Source: Thermoplasmata archaeon (GTDB taxonomy: Archaea > Thermoplasmatota > Thermoplasmata > Lutacidiplasmatales > UBA184). Taken from it: 48,246 bases of DNA. The position numbers and the translations under genes are program-made. The notes under the pieces were generated by a model. That model searched no databases. It was not told where the DNA came from and worked only from the letters and a program-made list of their open reading frames with translations. Location of the stretch: NCBI GenBank assembly GCA_030038095.1, contig JASHPK010000014.1, positions 1 through 48,246 of the forward strand. Reading direction: 5' to 3'. Shown here in pieces: positions 9,460-18,029 of this stretch. Each line of letters starts with the position of its first letter. Positions within the stretch are counted from its first letter, which is position 1.

Positions 9460-9867
9460 TCAGGCGGGCTTCTCCGCGAGGATCCGGCGCACGGGCTCGT
9501 TGTCGGCGTAGACCTGCCAGCGCTCCACGCGGCCCTCCCGCACGACCGCCTTCCAGGCCGCCGGCGTCTTCCACCGACCGCCCGGCGCGAGCGTCCCCTG
9601 CACCAACCGGGTGCCGCTCGCCGAGCCGAACAGACCGACCACGATTCCCGCTTGCATGTGATCCTCGATCGTGATGCGGTAGTCGGGGAAGAGCGCGAAG
9701 TAGCCGGACCACGCCTCCCGAAGATGTTCCCGGCCCCGAACCTCCTGACCCAGCGCGTCGACGAACGTGTGGTCGTCCGAGACGAGCGCGAGCAGGGCGG
9801 GGACGTCGTGGCGATTGATCTCGTTCACGAACCGAAGCGCCGTGCGGACCACGTCCGACTCGGGCAT
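9460..9867 (-). CDS. SnoaL/NTF2-like protein
   Basis: 135 residues from ATG 9867, preceded by GAGAGGG. The pattern ALRFVNEINRHDVPALLAL, DDHTFVDALGQEVRGREHLR, FPDYRITIEDHMQAG and WKAVVREGRVERWQVYADN is the SnoaL-like polyketide-cyclase/NTF2 fold: a cone-shaped barrel with a pocket. Members range from isomerases to dehydratases to purely binding proteins, so no reaction is assigned. It lies 2 nt upstream of the DUF302 gene on the same strand and diverges from the phosphoribosyltransferase gene. An upstream start at 9984 would add an Arg/Pro-rich extension not typical of the family. Confidence 0.8.
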   Translation of the reverse strand: MPESDVVRTALRFVNEINRHDVPALLALVSDDHTFVDALGQEVRGREHLREAWSGYFALFPDYRITIEDHMQAGIVVGLFGSASGTRLVQGTLAPGGRWKTPAAWKAVVREGRVERWQVYADNEPVRRILAEKPA

Positions 9868-10019
9868 CGCCCTCTCGGAGCTCCCCGGCGGGACGGCGAA
9901 GCGTCCCCGGGCTCCTCCGGGGTAGGACGACCTATGATAAGCCACTCTCGTTGGCGCCCCCGGGGGCGGGCGCCGTGCGGTCAAGCCGAGTCGACCGACC
10001 GATTATGCCTCGAGGGGTG

Positions 10020-10718
10020 ATGACGCTCTTCGGCACGATGACGGGCCAGCGCGAGTGGACGGGACCGATCCGGGACCGGGAAGAAGCGGGGCGAATGCTG
10101 GCGGAGCGGCTCCTTGCGTGGCGGGAAGAGCGCCCGGCCGTGATCGCCCTGCCGCGGGGCGGGGTCCCGGTCGCGGCCGTGATCGCTCGTACGCTCGCCG
10201 CTCCGCTGGACATCCTGATCGTCCGAAAGATCGGCGCGCCGGGGAACCCCGAATACGGTCTCGGCGCGATCGCCGAGGACGGCACGATCGTGATGGACGA
10301 GGACCGGGTCCGGGAGGCCGGGTACTCCCGGTCGGACCTCGATCCGATCGTGGAGGAGGAACGGCTCGAGATCGACCGTCGGTCGGCGGTCTATCGCCAC
10401 GGGGAGCCGCCCCTCGATCTGGCCGACCGCACGGTAATCCTGGTCGACGACGGGGTCGCCACGGGAGTCACCGTGCGGACCGCCGCACGGGCGATCCGAG
10501 GGCGCCATCCCCGACGGGTCGTCCTCGCGTTCGGCGTGGCGCCTCGCGAGACCGTGGAGGCGCTGCGGCCGTGGGCGGACGAGCTCGTGGTCCTCCTCGC
10601 GCCGAGCCGATTCTTCGCGGTGGGGGAGTGGTACCAGGACTTCCGCCCCACCGAGGATTGGGAAGTGCGGCGGATCCTTGAGGAGTTTCGCCCCCGGCTC
10701 GCCCGGGGGACCGCGTAG
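10020..10718 (+). CDS. Phosphoribosyltransferase-family protein
   Basis: About 232 residues. Type I PRTase fold: RDREEAGRMLAERL at the N-terminus, ALPRGGVPVAAVIA (pyrophosphate loop region), LDILIVRKIGAPGNPEYGLGAI, and the PRPP-binding motif VILVDDGVATGVT. The group resembles COG1926-type predicted PRTases whose nucleobase or other acceptor is unknown. ATG 10020 has GAGGGG just upstream; ATG 10005 and ATG 10038 are possible alternatives in the same frame. The gene stands alone: the SnoaL-like gene diverges on one side and malic enzyme begins 264 nt downstream. That gap (10719-10981) holds only weakly coding-looking short frames. Confidence 0.8.
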   Translation: MTLFGTMTGQREWTGPIRDREEAGRMLAERLLAWREERPAVIALPRGGVPVAAVIARTLAAPLDILIVRKIGAPGNPEYGLGAIAEDGTIVMDEDRVREAGYSRSDLDPIVEEERLEIDRRSAVYRHGEPPLDLADRTVILVDDGVATGVTVRTAARAIRGRHPRRVVLAFGVAPRETVEALRPWADELVVLLAPSRFFAVGEWYQDFRPTEDWEVRRILEEFRPRLARGTA

Positions 10719-10981
10719 CGGGCACCGCGTCTTCCGGGGGCGCTCAAGCCGGCCTCGGTCCGGGCCCGCGGCTCTCGGTAAACTCCGCTCGACGGACGCT
10801 ACTTGAGCGGCGGGGCGCTCCCTCCGGTCGGTGGAAGGCCGATGTCGGACTCAGCGACCCGGGAATCCGAGAACGTCCCCGAATCGCGAGCTGGCCTGTT
10901 GCGGCACCTCTACCGATTGGACCAGCGGACCCCGGAGGGAACGGTCGAGGGCCGGGTCCCGCGTCCGAAGGGAGAACGAAC

Positions 10982-12691
10982 ATGACGATGGCCGCACCGG
11001 TCGTGGAAGTCCCGCGAAAGATCTCGCATCTGCCGAGCCTCCGGGGCATGGAGCTCCTCGAGTCCCCGCTCCTCAACAAGGGTACCGCGTTCACCGACGC
11101 GGAGCGGAACGCCCTCGGGCTGCACGGGCTCCTGCCCGTGCAGGTCGAGACGATCGAGGAGCAGGTCACGCGGGCGTACGAGGCGTACCGGAGGAAGACC
11201 GAGGACCTCGAGCGCCACATCTACCTGCGCGCGCTCCAGGACACCAACGAGGTACTGTTCTACCGGCTCGTCCTCTCGCACCTCGAGGAGATGATGCCGA
11301 TCGTCTACACGCCGGTGGTCGGGCAGGCGTGCCAGGAGTTCTGCCACATCTACCGCCGGCCCCGCGGACTGTTCATCCCGTACCCGCTGCGCGACGCCAT
11401 CCCGCGCCTCCTCCGCCACCGCCCGAACGAGGAGGTCGACGCGATCGTCGTGACCGACGGGGAGCGGATCCTCGGGATCGGGGATCAGGGGGCCGGGGGC
11501 CTCGGGATCCCGATCGGGAAGCTCTCGCTCTACACGCTGATCGGCGGGATCGCTCCGGAGCGCACCCTCCCGATCATCCTCGACGTCGGTACGAACAACC
11601 CGAAGCTGCTGAACGATCCGGAGTACCTCGGCTGGCACCACGAGCGGATCACCGGCACGGAGTACTACAACTTCGTCGAGCAGTTCGTTCGCGCGGTCGA
11701 GGCGGAGCTGCCGCACGTGCTGCTCCAGTGGGAGGACTTCGCGGTCGTGCACGCGCGCACGATCCTCGACGAGTACCGGGACCGCCTTCTCACGTTCAAC
11801 GACGACATCCAGGGGACCGCCGCCGTGACCCTCGGCGCGATCCTGAGCGCGCTGAACGTCTCGGGAAAGGGGATCGGCGCGCAGACCGTCGTGATCCTCG
11901 GGGCGGGCTCGGCGGGGGTCGGCGTCGCGGACTACCTCAAGGACGCGATGGTCCAGACCGGACTCACCGACGCCCAGGCCCGGGACCGGATCTACCTCGT
12001 CAACACGAAGGGAGTTCTCCACTCCCAGCGGACCGACCTGCGCCCGGAGCAACAGGTCTACGCCCAGCCGTGGGAGAAGGTCGCCGGCTGGGCCGACCCC
12101 ACCACGAAGACCGTCGGCCTCGCCGAGGTCCTCGACCACGTGCCGGCGACCGTGCTGATCGGCCTCTCGACCCTCGGGGGGGCGTTCTCCGAGCCGCTCG
12201 TCCGCGGGATGGCGCGAAAGGTCGAGCGCCCGATCATCTTCCCGCTCTCCAACCCGACCGTGAAGGCGGAGGCGGTGCCCCGCGACCTCCTCGAGTGGAC
12301 GGACGGGATGGCGATCATCGCGACCGGCTCGCCGTTCGCTCCGGTCCCGTTCCGGGGTCGGATGGTCCCGGTTGCGCAGTGCAATAACGTCTACATCTTC
12401 CCGGCGGTCGGTCTCGGTCTCGTCGCGAGCCGCGCCCGACGGGCGACCGACTCGATGCTGTTCGCGGCGGCCCGCGAGCTCGCCCGGCATTCCCCGGCGG
12501 CGCGGGACCCGGAGGAACCGCTCCTGCCCCGGCTCACGGAAGTGCGCAAGGTCGCGGTCGAGATCGCGGTCGCGGTCGGTCAAGAGGCGCAGAACCTGCG
12601 GCTCGCGCCGCGCACCACCCTGGAGGAGCTGCGGCACCGCGTGGTCGCGACGCAGTGGTCTCCGTCGTACCCGGAGTACCAGGTCCGCTGA
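10982..12691 (+). CDS. maeA: NAD(P)-dependent malic enzyme, large type
   Basis: 569 residues, the size of bacterial and eukaryotic large malic enzymes. It oxidatively decarboxylates malate to pyruvate and CO2. Visible motifs: YTPVVGQACQEFCHIYRRPR (with the catalytic Tyr), GIPIGKLSLYT (catalytic Lys), QWEDF and NDDIQGTAAVTLG (metal-binding acidic residues), dinucleotide loop GAGSAGVGVADYL, and PLSNPTVKAE. Start ATG 10982 follows GGGAGAA at suitable spacing. It converges with the half-PPDK gene, so two enzymes of the PEP-pyruvate-malate node are neighbours. Cofactor preference cannot be told safely from sequence alone. Archaeal malic enzymes are more often of the shorter type, so transfer from bacteria is plausible. 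Confidence 0.93.
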   Translation: MTMAAPVVEVPRKISHLPSLRGMELLESPLLNKGTAFTDAERNALGLHGLLPVQVETIEEQVTRAYEAYRRKTEDLERHIYLRALQDTNEVLFYRLVLSHLEEMMPIVYTPVVGQACQEFCHIYRRPRGLFIPYPLRDAIPRLLRHRPNEEVDAIVVTDGERILGIGDQGAGGLGIPIGKLSLYTLIGGIAPERTLPIILDVGTNNPKLLNDPEYLGWHHERITGTEYYNFVEQFVRAVEAELPHVLLQWEDFAVVHARTILDEYRDRLLTFNDDIQGTAAVTLGAILSALNVSGKGIGAQTVVILGAGSAGVGVADYLKDAMVQTGLTDAQARDRIYLVNTKGVLHSQRTDLRPEQQVYAQPWEKVAGWADPTTKTVGLAEVLDHVPATVLIGLSTLGGAFSEPLVRGMARKVERPIIFPLSNPTVKAEAVPRDLLEWTDGMAIIATGSPFAPVPFRGRMVPVAQCNNVYIFPAVGLGLVASRARRATDSMLFAAARELARHSPAARDPEEPLLPRLTEVRKVAVEIAVAVGQEAQNLRLAPRTTLEELRHRVVATQWSPSYPEYQVR

Positions 12692-12696
12692 ACCGA

Positions 12697-12712
12697 CCGT
12701 CCGGAGGACCGG
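12697..12712. terminator. Hairpin between convergent genes
   Basis: CCGTCC, loop GGA, GGACCGG pairs with one bulged base in the 31-nt gap between the malic enzyme and half-PPDK stops. Short, hence weak alone, but similar structures recur at other convergent junctions in the window. Confidence 0.25.
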
Positions 12713-12722
12713 GCCCTCGCCG

Positions 12723-14315
12723 TCAGGCGGGGAGCGCCGTCCGGAGCCGGCGAACGTCCTCGATCAGCTCGGTCGGGGGCCGCCGGACGAAGTGGACCGT
12801 GCCGGCGTAGATCCGTCCCGTAGCCCCGTCCACCGTCACCGGGTCGCCCTCGAGGTACTCGCGACCCGAGGCTCGGAACCGCCGCCCGTCCTCGTCGATC
12901 TCGAGGCCGGGGCAGTGGACGACCACGACCTTGCCCATCTGCCGCGCGATCACGATCGCGTGGGAGGTGCGCGAACCGCGGGGCACGATGGCCCCGACGG
13001 CGACCTGGAGCGCCGGAAGGTCGTCGGCGACGAGGTCGTTCCGCACGAGGATCACCGGGCTCCGCGGGGCCATCTCGAGCGCCTTGGGGGTGGAGAAGGC
13101 CAGCGTCCCGCTCGCGACGCCGATCGAGGCCGCCTCGCCCTCCGCGATCGGGCTCGCGGCCTCCGCCACTTCCGAGATCGAGATCGAATCGAGGTCGATC
13201 CGCTCGAGCCGTCGGGCGGCCTCGGCCCGGTCGATCCATCCGGCGTGCACGAGGTCGAGCGCGATGCGCAGGGCCGCGAGGGGCTCCCGGGCGCCCGCCC
13301 GGGTCTGGAGGAGGTAGAGCCGGCGGTCCTCGATCGTGAACTCGACGTCCTGCATGTCCCGGAAGGCGCGCTCGAGCCGGAGCCCCCCATCGAGGAGCTC
13401 GCGGTGGACCTCGGGGAAGAGGCTCGCGAGGTCGTTCGTCCGGGAGGTGCGGCTCTGCGAGACGACGTCCTCGCCCTGGACCCCCCGCTTGAAGTCGATG
13501 ACCGGACGGTCCTCCCCGGTCCACGGGTTCCGGGTGAACATCACCCCGGCCCCCGAGCCCGGACCGAGGTTCCCGTAGACCATCGCCTGGACGGTCACGG
13601 CCGTGCCTCCGGTGTCATCGAGGCCGTTGGTGAGCCGGAACGCCCGGGCGCGAGGGCTCATCCACGACTCGAGCACGGCGCGCGCGGCGGCCGAAAGCTG
13701 GCCCCGCGCCTCCGAAGGGAACGCGAGCCCCGTGTGCTGCCGAAGGAGCCGTTCGTACTTCTCGGAGAGCTCGCGGAGCGCCCGGAAATCGAGCTCGCCC
13801 TGATCGAGGGCGCCCTCCGACGTCATCTCCGCGCGCACTGCTCCCGAGAACAGCCCGGCCTCGAGGCCCACGACCTCGGCGAAGTTCTCGAGCAGCCGGC
13901 GGTACGAGTCCCACGCGAACCGGGGGTTCCCCCGGCGCAGGATGAGCCCCGAGACCGTCTCCCGGTTCAACCCCACGTTGAGCACGGTGGTCATCATGCC
14001 GGGCATGGACACGGCGGACCCGCTCCGGACGGAGACGAGGAGCGGATTGCGCCGGCCCCCGAACTCTAGGCCGGTGGTCTTCTCCAGGAAGTCGATCCCC
14101 TCCTCGAGGAGACCCGGCAGGTCGTCGGGGAGATGGCGGCCGCGGCGATAGTACTCCCGGCAGACGTCGACGCTGAGGGCGAAGCCGGGCGGCACCGGGA
14201 GTTCGAGGCCCGCCATGCGGGCGAGATTCGCCGCCTTGTTGCCGAACCGGGTCGCCGGGACCTCCGCGCCGAGGCCCCGACGGAAGAGGAGGATCCGCTC
14301 CGGGTCACTCGCCAC
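12723..14315 (-). CDS. Half-length pyruvate phosphate dikinase-like protein (ATP-grasp plus phosphohistidine domain)
   Basis: 530 residues from GTG 14315. Residues 1-350 match the PPDK nucleotide-binding half: FGNKAANLARMAGLELPVPP, SVRSGSAVSMPGMMTTVLN, RFAWDSYRRLLENFAEVVG, VMFTRNPWTGED, EFTIEDRRLYLLQTRAG. Residues about 390-510 form the swivelling domain with the phosphohistidine site RTSHAIVIARQMG. The sequence then stops: the roughly 350-residue PEP/pyruvate TIM barrel of full PPDK (about 880 residues) is absent, and no such barrel is encoded in the window. It should transfer phosphate from ATP to its own His, but the final acceptor is unknown. Phenylphosphate synthase and rifampicin phosphotransferase are known relatives with other acceptors. 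Its start overlaps the 3' end of the PhoU-like gene by 11 nt, implying coupled translation and joint function. Confidence 0.85.
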   Translation of the reverse strand: MASDPERILLFRRGLGAEVPATRFGNKAANLARMAGLELPVPPGFALSVDVCREYYRRGRHLPDDLPGLLEEGIDFLEKTTGLEFGGRRNPLLVSVRSGSAVSMPGMMTTVLNVGLNRETVSGLILRRGNPRFAWDSYRRLLENFAEVVGLEAGLFSGAVRAEMTSEGALDQGELDFRALRELSEKYERLLRQHTGLAFPSEARGQLSAAARAVLESWMSPRARAFRLTNGLDDTGGTAVTVQAMVYGNLGPGSGAGVMFTRNPWTGEDRPVIDFKRGVQGEDVVSQSRTSRTNDLASLFPEVHRELLDGGLRLERAFRDMQDVEFTIEDRRLYLLQTRAGAREPLAALRIALDLVHAGWIDRAEAARRLERIDLDSISISEVAEAASPIAEGEAASIGVASGTLAFSTPKALEMAPRSPVILVRNDLVADDLPALQVAVGAIVPRGSRTSHAIVIARQMGKVVVVHCPGLEIDEDGRRFRASGREYLEGDPVTVDGATGRIYAGTVHFVRRPPTELIEDVRRLRTALPA

Positions 14316-16269
14316 CGGTCCGGAACGCCCCCTGGTTGAGCCGCCCGAAGATGTCGTCCTTCACGGTGAAGGCGGCCCGCTTGAGGTAGTTGGTCGACGA
14401 CTCGATGAACCCCGCGATCTCGAGCGCGAGCGCGGTCTCCTTGAAGTCGGAGCTCTCGTTCCAGATCCCCTCTCGCGCCCCCCGGAGGGCCGCATCGGCG
14501 GCCTCCTCGAGCGTGAAGACCCGATCCACGGAGGCAAGGAATCCCTCCATCTCCTCCTCGCGCGACGCCGGCCCGAGCAAGCCGATCGCCTGGACGGATT
14601 TCAGGAACTCTTCGGCCGACTCCCGGGCGAGCTGGGCGAGCCCCGACAACGTCGCGAGGATCTTCTTGGAACGCACGTGCTCCGCGCCGAGCGTGAGGGA
14701 GAACGCCGCGTCCTCTAGGGCGTCGACGGCGTCGTCCGTGACGCCGACCAGCGCGTGGAACAGGGACGGGGTTCCGCCTCGACGGGTGAGGGAGCGGACG
14801 CTCGCCACGATCTCGTCCGAGGCCTTCTCCCACCGCTTCGCCCGCACCGCGTTGCGGTTCGCGACCTCCGGCCCTTGACCCTCGAGGAGGCCCGAGAGCG
14901 TCTCCTCGACCGACGTCGCAACCTCCACGAGGAACGACGCCTGCTCGGCACACCGGGTGAGCAGGTCCTCGTCGAGCGTGCGGAAGTACCGGAGCAGCTC
15001 CGCCTTGACCTCGTCCCGGAGGAGGATCCGCGACTGGTTCGCGAGGAGCCCGGTGGTCGCGGTGCGCAGGACCCACTCGAAGTACTGCCGCGTCTTCATG
15101 GCGCCGAGGACCGCGCTCAGCCGTTCCCGGTAGTGCACCTGCCCCTTCGGCGCCATGTCGATCGCCTCCGTGATGAGGCCGGCTCCGCCGAGGAGCAGGA
15201 ACGCCCGATGCCCCACCTCTTCGTGGGCCGCCCATCCGAGCACGTCGATCGCCTCGCCGTTCCGCATGAAGGCCCGCAGCTCCTTGCGGGCCCGGTTCCA
15301 GTCGATCAGGAAGACGAGGCGCGACCCGAGGTTCTCGAGCGACTTCTCGAGGTTGGCGCGGTCGAGCGGCTCGCTCCGTCCGATCGTGAGGAAGAACTCC
15401 TCGGCGGCCAGGGCGTCCGACCCCTCATGGGACGCGGTATCCTGCCAGGTCAGGGCGAGATCGGTGAGCAGGGTCTGGAAGAACGCCACGCGCTCGGGGT
15501 GGACATCGGAGTACGTGACCGACAGCGCCGAGTCCTCGACCCGGACGACGAGCACGTGGGCATCCGACTCCCCGATATCGTTCTGGAGGAGGAGGCGGTC
15601 GCCGATCCGCGTCGCGGTCGTGCCGAGGCCGGGATGCTCGAACTTGAGCGGGGCCGTGCGGTTGACCCCGGCCATGAAGGCTCGGACGAGATCGGCGTCC
15701 TCCGGGGCCAGGGAGTAGGTCGTCGCGCCGGCGATCGTTTCGGTCCGCATCTCCGCTTGGACGCGGAGGAGCCCCTGGTGAAGGTCCATCACGAGCCGGT
15801 GGACGCTGTCCGACCCGTCCCGCCCCACCGAGGTCATCGCGTCGATCATCGATCCCAGGATCACGTCGCTCTCGGTGGTCGAGAGCTCCTTACGGAACCG
15901 CGCGAGCCGGTCCGAGAATCCCTTTGCCTCGGGCCATCGGGCGTCGTCGAAGGGACGGATCATCGTCTCGACCGCGGAAAGCACCCGCGCCACGATGTCG
16001 GCGCTGGAGGGCACGGAGTACCGGCCCTCGGCGACCTTGCGAGATCCCGGAACCACGGCGTCGAGGGAGGCCTCCGTCTCGCCGGATTCGCGGCGCTCCT
16101 CCGCGAGGTTGGAAACGGTCGCCTCGGGTCGCTCGGCCTTCACCCGGGCGTTCTGGAGCAGCGCGAGGAGGTACTTCGCACGATCGTTGGCCCGCAGGGC
16201 CTCGTTGACCTCCAGCGGCAGGAGGAGCGTCGTCTCCCCGAGCTCGCGCACGATCGTGGCCTTCTGCAT
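14305..16269 (-). CDS. Large helical protein with PhoU/DUF47-like C-terminus, partner of half-PPDK
   Basis: 654 residues from ATG 16269, soluble, no signal peptide. Residues 1-200 are helical and charged; about 200-265 form a beta-rich segment (GTTATRIGDRLLLQNDIGES then DAHVLVVRVED); about 270-460 are again helical; about 470-640 resemble a PhoU/DUF47 helical bundle (RAKRWEKASDEIVASVRSL, FHALVGVTDDAVDALEDAA). DUF47 and PhoU domains are metal-associated helical bundles that often regulate phosphate transport. Overlap with the half-PPDK start by 11 nt shows an operon. I infer a regulator, or the phosphoryl-acceptor subunit, of that enzyme; neither is proven. A TATA-like GGCTAAACC 30 nt before the ATG suggests a leaderless transcript. 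Confidence 0.7.
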   Translation of the reverse strand: MQKATIVRELGETTLLLPLEVNEALRANDRAKYLLALLQNARVKAERPEATVSNLAEERRESGETEASLDAVVPGSRKVAEGRYSVPSSADIVARVLSAVETMIRPFDDARWPEAKGFSDRLARFRKELSTTESDVILGSMIDAMTSVGRDGSDSVHRLVMDLHQGLLRVQAEMRTETIAGATTYSLAPEDADLVRAFMAGVNRTAPLKFEHPGLGTTATRIGDRLLLQNDIGESDAHVLVVRVEDSALSVTYSDVHPERVAFFQTLLTDLALTWQDTASHEGSDALAAEEFFLTIGRSEPLDRANLEKSLENLGSRLVFLIDWNRARKELRAFMRNGEAIDVLGWAAHEEVGHRAFLLLGGAGLITEAIDMAPKGQVHYRERLSAVLGAMKTRQYFEWVLRTATTGLLANQSRILLRDEVKAELLRYFRTLDEDLLTRCAEQASFLVEVATSVEETLSGLLEGQGPEVANRNAVRAKRWEKASDEIVASVRSLTRRGGTPSLFHALVGVTDDAVDALEDAAFSLTLGAEHVRSKKILATLSGLAQLARESAEEFLKSVQAIGLLGPASREEEMEGFLASVDRVFTLEEAADAALRGAREGIWNESSDFKETALALEIAGFIESSTNYLKRAAFTVKDDIFGRLNQGAFRTGGE

Positions 16270-16294
16270 GCACCCGGTCGAAGCCGGATGACGC

Positions 16295-16303
16295 GGTTTA
16301 GCC
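16295..16303 (-). promoter_or_regulatory. TATA-like box of the PhoU-like/half-PPDK operon
   Basis: On the minus strand GGCTAAACC is centred about 30 nt before ATG 16269, consistent with a leaderless start. The rest of the 177-nt gap up to the CADD-like stop shows no gene. Confidence 0.4.
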
Positions 16304-16446
16304 CTTTCGTCAACCCGATTACCCTACGTACTCTTCGAATGAGCGCGAGCACGAGCGCTTCGAGGGGAGCTCACCCGCCCTCGCGCCGGCCGAAGGATTC
16401 CGGCTCGGTTGGGTGGCCGGCACCGTGGCCGGCTTGGCGCGAGAGG

Positions 16447-17121
16447 CTAGTCCTGCGCGCCGGGGCCGCACGGGAAGGCGTCGAGGAAGGTCCACCACGC
16501 GCCGATGGCCTGCCTCGCGGATCGCAGCGCGACCAACCGCTCGGCCGGCGACCGAGCCAGGGTCGAATCCAGGATCTCGCGTTCCGCGCGCGAATGTTCC
16601 ACGTCGGCTCCCGTGTGGACCCGGAAGAACTCGTGCGCCCGGCGCCCACGGATCCCGTAGTTCTCCGCGAGGCCCCGGGACTTCTCCGCCGCGATCTCCG
16701 GGAAGATCGACTCGTAGGAGTAGAGCGCGGCGAGCCCGCTCGCGGGGCCCCGGGCCGTCAGACGCTCGTACGTCGCCAGCAGATCGCGTGTGGCGCCGAG
16801 GGGCCGTGCCCCCTTCACCGCGCGACGCGACAAGCCGAGGCCCTCGGCGAAATCGAGCCACAGTTCCGGGTGAGTCGGATCCCGGCCCTCTTCGTCCATG
16901 AGGTTCTCGAGGAGGACTCGCCGGTGGGCGGAATCGTGAAGCTTCGCATAGGCGGCCGCGACGTAGCGCGGGAAGTTCGACTCGAACTGGTAGTACTGTC
17001 CCGCGTAGGACCGCAGGGTCTCGAGGGGAAGTTCTCCCCGCGACCACGCGACGTAGAACGGGTGCTTCAGAAGATGGCGCTCACGGAGCAGGGCGTCGAT
17101 CGGCGCAGTGGGCCTGGGCAT
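16447..17121 (-). CDS. CADD-like haem-oxygenase-fold protein (TENA/PqqC superfamily)
   Basis: 224 residues from ATG 17121. The sequence follows the CADD family closely: LLRERHLLKHPFYVAWSRGE, SYAGQYYQFESNFPRYVAA, LLENLMDEEGRDPTHPELW, ALYSYESIFPEIAAEKSRGL, FFRVHTGADVEHS. The Glu and His of MDEE...THPE and the His/Asp/His of VHTGADVEH are the expected di-metal ligands. Chlamydial CADD makes p-aminobenzoate from its own tyrosine in an oxygen-dependent reaction, so a role in folate-type or tetrahydromethanopterin cofactor synthesis is possible. A longer start at 17274 exists, but a strong TATA box 26 nt before ATG 17121 favours the shorter form and a leaderless mRNA. Confidence 0.82.
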   Translation of the reverse strand: MPRPTAPIDALLRERHLLKHPFYVAWSRGELPLETLRSYAGQYYQFESNFPRYVAAAYAKLHDSAHRRVLLENLMDEEGRDPTHPELWLDFAEGLGLSRRAVKGARPLGATRDLLATYERLTARGPASGLAALYSYESIFPEIAAEKSRGLAENYGIRGRRAHEFFRVHTGADVEHSRAEREILDSTLARSPAERLVALRSARQAIGAWWTFLDAFPCGPGAQD

Positions 17122-17142
17122 GGGTTGCCCACGTCCCTTCCC

Positions 17143-17152
17143 AATAATTAAC
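17143..17152 (-). promoter_or_regulatory. TATA box of CADD-like gene
   Basis: Minus strand GTTAATTATT, the most AT-rich island nearby, lies about 26 nt before ATG 17121. The spacing indicates a leaderless transcript and fixes the start. Confidence 0.6.
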
Positions 17153-17261
17153 TTTCGAGTTGCGTGCGTCGCTCGTGAGCGCTTCGAATCCGGGTCGTCC
17201 GACCCCGGGGGGCGCGCCTCGAGGCAAAGCCTCTTGGGGCGCGTCGCCTCGATGACCTCCG

Positions 17262-17909
17262 ATGGTTCCCCCACCAGCGAGTTCCCCGGGCCCGGTCTCC
17301 GCCCCCGATCTGGTCGGCCCGGTCTCGATTCTCCAGTGGCCGACGGCGAAGCGCGGGAGCGGCCGACGAAGGCGGCCCCGCCCGTTCTCGCATGTGCATC
17401 TCGAGGTCGACCTCGAACCGGAGGTGGTGCGGGAGCCGGGCCTCCCCGTCTTCCGCCAGGTCGAGGCGCTGCTCCGCGAGCGCCAGGTGGTGGAGGTGGG
17501 AGGCCTGCTGCGGCTCACCGCCGGGGTCCTTCACGCGCTCTCGGCGTACGGGTTCCGCCGCGTCGACCACTGGGAGGTCGATCCCGGAGGCTGGCTTCCG
17601 CTGCCGGAACCGAGCCATGCGAAGATCGAGGAACCGGTCGGGCACTTCCTCCGGGCGCTCGAGAGCGATCGATGGAAGGGTCTCGCGGCCCGACGCTCGT
17701 TCTCGGTACGGGTGTCGGGCCTTCGGGACCTGAGGGCAGACTTCGTCGCGCGCCGCGTGCATCGCGAACGACGGCACTCGCTCTCGCTCGATGTCTACGG
17801 AACGCTGACTCCCGCGCAGCTGAAGGACCTCGCGGGCGCCCTCCACCATCACCTCCGAGTGCTCCGGATCAAGCTCACGGAGTACTCCCACGCTTCTCCG
17901 GCGCAATGA
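17262..17909 (+). CDS. Hypothetical protein
   Basis: 215 residues. I do not recognise a family. The region from about residue 45 on looks genuinely coding: alternating hydrophobic/charged strands (VHLEVDLEPEVV, GFRRVDHWEVDPGGWLPLP), Arg-rich segments, and a clear helix near the end (TLTPAQLKDLAGALHHHLRV). The first 44 residues are Pro/Arg-rich and may not be translated; GTG 17394 is an in-frame alternative giving 171 residues. No signal peptide or membrane helix. It diverges from the CADD-like gene. Its leader contains an imperfect GC-rich hairpin at about 17208-17242 around an AAA loop. Confidence 0.55.
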   Translation: MVPPPASSPGPVSAPDLVGPVSILQWPTAKRGSGRRRRPRPFSHVHLEVDLEPEVVREPGLPVFRQVEALLRERQVVEVGGLLRLTAGVLHALSAYGFRRVDHWEVDPGGWLPLPEPSHAKIEEPVGHFLRALESDRWKGLAARRSFSVRVSGLRDLRADFVARRVHRERRHSLSLDVYGTLTPAQLKDLAGALHHHLRVLRIKLTEYSHASPAQ

Positions 17910-18029
17910 TCGTCCCCGCGGCCGGGTCGCGGACGCCGTCCGGGGCCCAGAGGAATCGGTTCGAGGACCGTCCGTCCGAGCACCCCGCGGCGCAGACCGG
18001 TTGAGGTGCGGACCCGGCGAACGAGGACC

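Noticed and set aside
5699-9511. 1,270-codon open plus frame inside thermopsin 2
   Set aside because: Arg/Pro/Gly/Leu-rich composition typical of an out-of-frame shadow.
9458-9712. 85-residue N-terminal extension of the DUF302 protein
   Set aside because: Overlaps the SnoaL-like gene in another frame and is Arg/Gly-rich without similarity to the family.
10803-10985. 60-codon frame ending with ATGA overlap on the malic enzyme start
   Set aside because: Lower third-position GC than neighbours by eye and no recognisable features. The ATGA overlap may be chance, since malic enzyme has its own ribosome binding site.
17180-17250. Possible tRNA-like segment with TTCGAATCC and a GC hairpin
   Set aside because: No cloverleaf with acceptor and anticodon arms can be drawn; only a single imperfect hairpin is present.
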